A DNA stretch of 10,169 nt from SYIM01 sp044356835 (GTDB lineage Bacteria > Pseudomonadota > Gammaproteobacteria > Burkholderiales > Burkholderiaceae_E): assembly GCA_044356835.1 (NCBI GenBank), contig JBIKVK010000115.1:1-10169 (forward strand). Direction: 5' to 3'. Made by a program: the position numbers and the translations under genes. Positions 7,462 to 10,169 of this stretch are shown piece after piece; the stretch's first letter is position 1; each line of letters starts with the position of its first letter. Under the pieces are notes generated by a model that searched no databases, had not been told where the DNA came from, and saw only the letters and a program-made list of their open reading frames with translations.

Positions 7462-8355
7462 ATGTCCGAGTCGCTTCCCAGCATCACACCCTCACTCCCG
7501 CCAGAATCGGTCGCCACCTCTCGGCGGATCGAGCGACTGGTGGAGGGCATGGCCACCTCCGACGGCGCGGGCGTCAAACTCACCCGGGTACTCACCCAAC
7601 ATCTGCAACGCCGGCTGGATCCGTTTTTGATGCTCGATGCGTTCGGCAGCGATGATCCCGACGACTATATTGCCGGCTTTCCCGACCACCCGCATCGGGG
7701 CTTCGAGACCGTCACCTACATGATCGCAGGCCGGATGCTGCACCGGGACAGCGCCGGCCACCAAGGCTTGCTACAAAACGGCGGCGTGCAGTGGATGACC
7801 GCGGGACGCGGGGTCATTCACTCAGAGATCCCGCAGCAGGAGCATGGCGTGATGGAGGGTTTTCAGCTTTGGCTGAATCTGCCCGCACGCTCGAAAATGT
7901 GCGATCCCTGGTACCGCGATTTCAACGCCTCGGAGCTCCCCCGTTTCAAGACGGCAGAAGGCGCCTCGGTCACGGTGATCGCGGGCCGCAGTCATGGCAT
8001 CCGCGGGGCCATCGAACGAGAAACGACCGAACCGATCTACCTCGATGTCGAGCTCTCTGCGGAAGCCCGCTTGGACCAGCCACTTCCTCCCGGGCACAAC
8101 GCTTTCGTCTATGTCTACCGGGGCTCGATCCAAATCGCGGGCGAGCCGGCGCCACAGGGCCGCATGGCCATTCTTGCGAATGCAGCGGCGGCCGATGGTG
8201 TCAAGGTTGAGGGCGGCACCGAAGGCGCCCGCTTCCTGATCATTGCCGGCCGTCCACTCAATGAACCCATCGCCCAGTATGGCCCCTTCGTCATGAACAC
8301 CCAGCAGGAGTTGCACCAAGCCGTTGCCGACTTTCGAAGCGGCCGGCTGGCCTGA
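7462..8355 (+). CDS. Pirin family protein (bicupin)
   Basis: This is a 297-residue pirin, the usual length for the bacterial family (about 230-300). Pirins are two-domain cupins with an iron site in the N-terminal barrel; some bacterial members have quercetin 2,3-dioxygenase activity and others act as regulators or partners of metabolic enzymes. The metal ligands are all present: His76 and His78 in DHPHRGFETVTY, and His120 and Glu122 in GRGVIHSE. Further family segments are LQNGGVQWMTAGRG (104-117), GFQLWLNLP (133-141) and, in the C-terminal cupin, the FVYVYRGSI block. The frame runs open further upstream to 7228, but the ATG at 7462 is preceded by AAGGA 8 nt away, and the upstream extension overlaps the divergent split-barrel gene and has no family similarity. 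The function in this organism is unknown. It converges on the aldehyde dehydrogenase gene with 32 nt between stops. Confidence 0.93.
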   Translation: MSESLPSITPSLPPESVATSRRIERLVEGMATSDGAGVKLTRVLTQHLQRRLDPFLMLDAFGSDDPDDYIAGFPDHPHRGFETVTYMIAGRMLHRDSAGHQGLLQNGGVQWMTAGRGVIHSEIPQQEHGVMEGFQLWLNLPARSKMCDPWYRDFNASELPRFKTAEGASVTVIAGRSHGIRGAIERETTEPIYLDVELSAEARLDQPLPPGHNAFVYVYRGSIQIAGEPAPQGRMAILANAAAADGVKVEGGTEGARFLIIAGRPLNEPIAQYGPFVMNTQQELHQAVADFRSGRLA

Positions 8356-8387
8356 CCGAATAGCTCGTTCAAGCCCGGGCAAAAGGT

Positions 8388-9938
8388 TCAAGCCTGGAGG
8401 TCGAACCGCACGCCCTGGGCGAGAGGCAGCTCGCGTCCGTAGTTGATGGTGTTGGTTGTGCGACGCATGTAGGTTTTCCAGGCGTCCGAGCCCGACTCGC
8501 GCCCGCCGCCGGTGTGTTTTTCGCCCCCGAACGCGCCGCCAATTTCGGCCCCCGAGGTCCCCAGATTGACATTGGCAATACCACAGTCTGAGCCTGCGGC
8601 CGACAGAAACAGCTCGGCCTCGCCGAGATCACGCGTGAAAATCGCTGACGACAGCCCCTGGGGAACCGCATTGTTCATCGCAATCGCATCCTCCAGCCGG
8701 TCGTAGGCCATGACATAGAGAATCGGGGCAAAAGTTTCCTCGCAGACCACCGGGGTCTGGCCCGGCATCGCGACGAGGGCCGGCTCGGCATACCAGGCAT
8801 TTGGACAGCGCTCGGCGAGACGACGGCTGCCGCCCCGGACTGCGCCCCCCTGGGCCCGTGCCCTCTCGAGCGCCGACTGCATTGACTCAAACGCCTGACG
8901 ATTGATGAGCGGCCCGATCAGAGTGCCCTCCTCGCGCGGGTCCCCCACGGGCAGGGAGGATCGGGCGCGTTCGACAGAATCGAGCAATCGATCATGGAGG
9001 CTGCGATGAACGATCAATCGTCGAGTCGTCGTACATCGCTGACCGGCCGTACCCCAGGCACCGAATACGATCCCGCGCAACGCGAGATCCAGATCGGCCG
9101 AAGGGCAAACGACGACCGCGTTGTTGCCGCCCAGCTCCAGCAGGCTGCGACCGAAACGGGCTGCAACGCGCGGCGCGAGGTCCTGCCCCATCCGCGTACT
9201 TCCCGTCGCCGAAACCAGGGCGACACGGCCATCCTCGGCCAAAAGACGCCCCAATTCGGCACCTCCCAGGAGCACCTGCGTCAGATCGCCGAGGTCGAGG
9301 GCACTGATCGTCGAGTGGGCTGCGGCCATGCGGGCCGCAGCGCGGCGCAGCAGCGACTGGCAGGCCAAAGCTGTCAGTGGCGTACGCTCTGAAGGCTTCC
9401 AGACCAGCGTATTGCCACACGCCAGCGCGAGCGCGGCGTTCCAGGCAAAGACGGCTACAGGAAAATTAAAGGCCGTGATCACTCCGGTGACACCGAGCGG
9501 CAACCACTGCTCCATCATCCGGTGCATGGGGCGCTCCGACGCAATCGTCAATCCGTGCAATTGACGCGACAGGCCCACCGCGAAGTCGCAGATGTCGATC
9601 ATCTCCTGAACCTCGCCCAGTGCCTCGCTGCGAATCTTGCCGGCCTCAAGAATGACAAGCTCGGCCAGATCCTCCTTGTGGGCCCGGAGCGTTTCACCCC
9701 AAAGCCTCACCAGTTCACCGCGCAGGGGCGCAGGCACGGTCGACCACCGGGCAAAGACCTCACGACTGCGCGCAATCATGGCCTGGCCCTCGCCCAGCCG
9801 ATGGCTGGCCAGCCGGGCCAGCGGCAGGCCGTCGACGGGACTCGTGACCTCGATCACCCCAGAGTCGCCCGATCCCATCGCGCCCATCGAGACGCCCAGG
9901 CGCTCCAGACACGCTGCCCTATGCTGATCCTCTGCCAT
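8388..9938 (-). CDS. amaB: Aldehyde dehydrogenase, ALDH7/AmaB type (probable L-piperideine-6-carboxylate / alpha-aminoadipate semialdehyde dehydrogenase)
   Basis: This is a cytosolic NAD(P)-dependent aldehyde dehydrogenase of 516 residues, expected to oxidise alpha-aminoadipate semialdehyde (in equilibrium with piperideine-6-carboxylate) to alpha-aminoadipate in lysine/pipecolate breakdown. Numbered from the chosen start, it shows the cofactor Lys in VWKPSE (about 181), SATGSTRMG (about 243-251), catalytic base Glu268 in ELGGNNA and nucleophile Cys302 in AGQRCTTTRR. ALDH7-specific blocks are GEVQEMIDICDFAVGLSRQL, AFNFPVAVFAWN, and the C-terminal GGAFGGEKHTGGGRESGSD with TNTINYG, which in this family shapes the substrate pocket. 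The start at 9938 has GGAG 6 nt upstream; ATGs at 9941 and 9950 are alternatives adding one or four residues but lack a good site. It lies about 38 nt downstream of a cyclodeaminase-family gene in the same direction, likely one operon. The family call is firm; the exact substrate is inferred. Confidence 0.9.
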   Translation of the reverse strand: MAEDQHRAACLERLGVSMGAMGSGDSGVIEVTSPVDGLPLARLASHRLGEGQAMIARSREVFARWSTVPAPLRGELVRLWGETLRAHKEDLAELVILEAGKIRSEALGEVQEMIDICDFAVGLSRQLHGLTIASERPMHRMMEQWLPLGVTGVITAFNFPVAVFAWNAALALACGNTLVWKPSERTPLTALACQSLLRRAAARMAAAHSTISALDLGDLTQVLLGGAELGRLLAEDGRVALVSATGSTRMGQDLAPRVAARFGRSLLELGGNNAVVVCPSADLDLALRGIVFGAWGTAGQRCTTTRRLIVHRSLHDRLLDSVERARSSLPVGDPREEGTLIGPLINRQAFESMQSALERARAQGGAVRGGSRRLAERCPNAWYAEPALVAMPGQTPVVCEETFAPILYVMAYDRLEDAIAMNNAVPQGLSSAIFTRDLGEAELFLSAAGSDCGIANVNLGTSGAEIGGAFGGEKHTGGGRESGSDAWKTYMRRTTNTINYGRELPLAQGVRFDLQA

Positions 9939-9976
9939 CATCCGCTCCATCTTGTATCGGTTTCAAAACCAAAGCG

Positions 9977-10169
9977 TCATCGGTCGACCCGACCGATCGC
10001 CTCAAAGACCAGTCGAGCCGCCACGGCATCCTCGACCGCCAGTCCCAGCGACTTGAAAATGACCGTCTGACCGGACGCAGGGGCTGCCACACGCCCGGAC
10101 AGCACCTCGCCGATCTCGGCCCACACCCGGGCTCCCGATCCGATCACATCGCCGGACTCGTTTTCGGCG
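9977..10169 (-). CDS. Ornithine cyclodeaminase/mu-crystallin family protein (partial, C-terminal 63 residues)
   Basis: An open frame enters from the right edge on the minus strand and stops with TGA at 9979-9977, giving 63 complete codons; the N-terminal part lies outside the window. The visible end reads ARVWAEIGEVLSGRV, then TVIFKSLGLAVEDAVAARLV. This matches the conserved C-terminus of the ornithine cyclodeaminase/mu-crystallin family (E-x-GE-L-x-GR, then FKSLGLAVED). Members include ornithine cyclodeaminase, alanine dehydrogenase-like enzymes and NAD(P)H ketimine reductases that reduce piperideine-2-carboxylate to pipecolate. The neighbouring ALDH7 gene makes a ketimine reductase role in lysine metabolism attractive, but the fragment cannot distinguish these activities. 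Confidence 0.85.
   Translation of the reverse strand, partial: AENESGDVIGSGARVWAEIGEVLSGRVAAPASGQTVIFKSLGLAVEDAVAARLVFEAIGRVDR

Noticed and set aside
7822..8391. 189-codon open frame on the minus strand, opposite pirin
   Set aside because: Antisense to conserved pirin sequence with metal ligands, with no family resemblance.
8367..8394. Direct repeat GTTCAAGCC at 8367-8375 and 8386-8394 (19-nt period) between the pirin and ALDH7 stops
   Set aside because: Only two 9-nt copies, one running into the ALDH7 coding end; no hairpin with a T-run, so neither a terminator nor a repeat array is supported.
9522..10070. 182-codon open frame on the plus strand, opposite the ALDH7 N-terminus and the cyclodeaminase-family tail
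   Set aside because: Antisense to two recognisable genes and low-complexity His/Arg-rich; no evidence of coding.

Overview
The window reads as ordinary, GC-rich (about 60-65% by eye) bacterial chromosome. The gene families and the high-GC codon use fit a proteobacterium, most likely a betaproteobacterium of the Burkholderiales type; that placement is inference, since there is no rRNA or other phylogenetic marker here. Coding density is very high. I see no tRNA, rRNA, CRISPR array, insertion sequence, phage gene or attachment site. The longest stretch without a gene is the 240 bp at 5178-5417.

Region 1 (1-5177, minus strand) is a complete-looking peptide/opine/nickel-class (Dpp/Opp/Gsi-type) ABC importer operon. 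It is transcribed leftwards as DppB-like permease, DppC-like permease, one GsiA-type double ATPase, then a family 5 solute-binding protein cut by the left edge. The first three genes are translationally coupled (a 1-nt overlap, then a 2-nt gap). The binding protein follows 40 nt later with its own strong Shine-Dalgarno site. Region 2 (5178-5417) is the divergent control region, with two short inverted repeats. Region 3 (5418-6626, plus strand) is a PLP-dependent class V aminotransferase of the alanine/serine-glyoxylate type. It may process an amino compound brought in by the divergent transporter.

Region 4 (6634-8355) holds a divergent pair sharing an 87-bp spacer: an FMN-binding split-barrel (PNPOx-like) protein on the minus strand and a pirin-family cupin on the plus strand. 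Region 5 (8388-10169, minus strand) holds an ALDH7/AmaB-type aldehyde dehydrogenase. Upstream of it is the C-terminal end of an ornithine cyclodeaminase/mu-crystallin family protein, cut by the right edge. This pair suggests lysine/pipecolate catabolism: a ketimine reductase-like enzyme, then oxidation of alpha-aminoadipate semialdehyde (as piperideine-6-carboxylate) to aminoadipate.

I found no convincing undescribed system. The points most worth a second look are the transporter/aminotransferase module with its intergenic inverted repeats, the GsiA-type ATPase paired with a binding protein unlike GsiB, and the ALDH7 plus cyclodeaminase pair.
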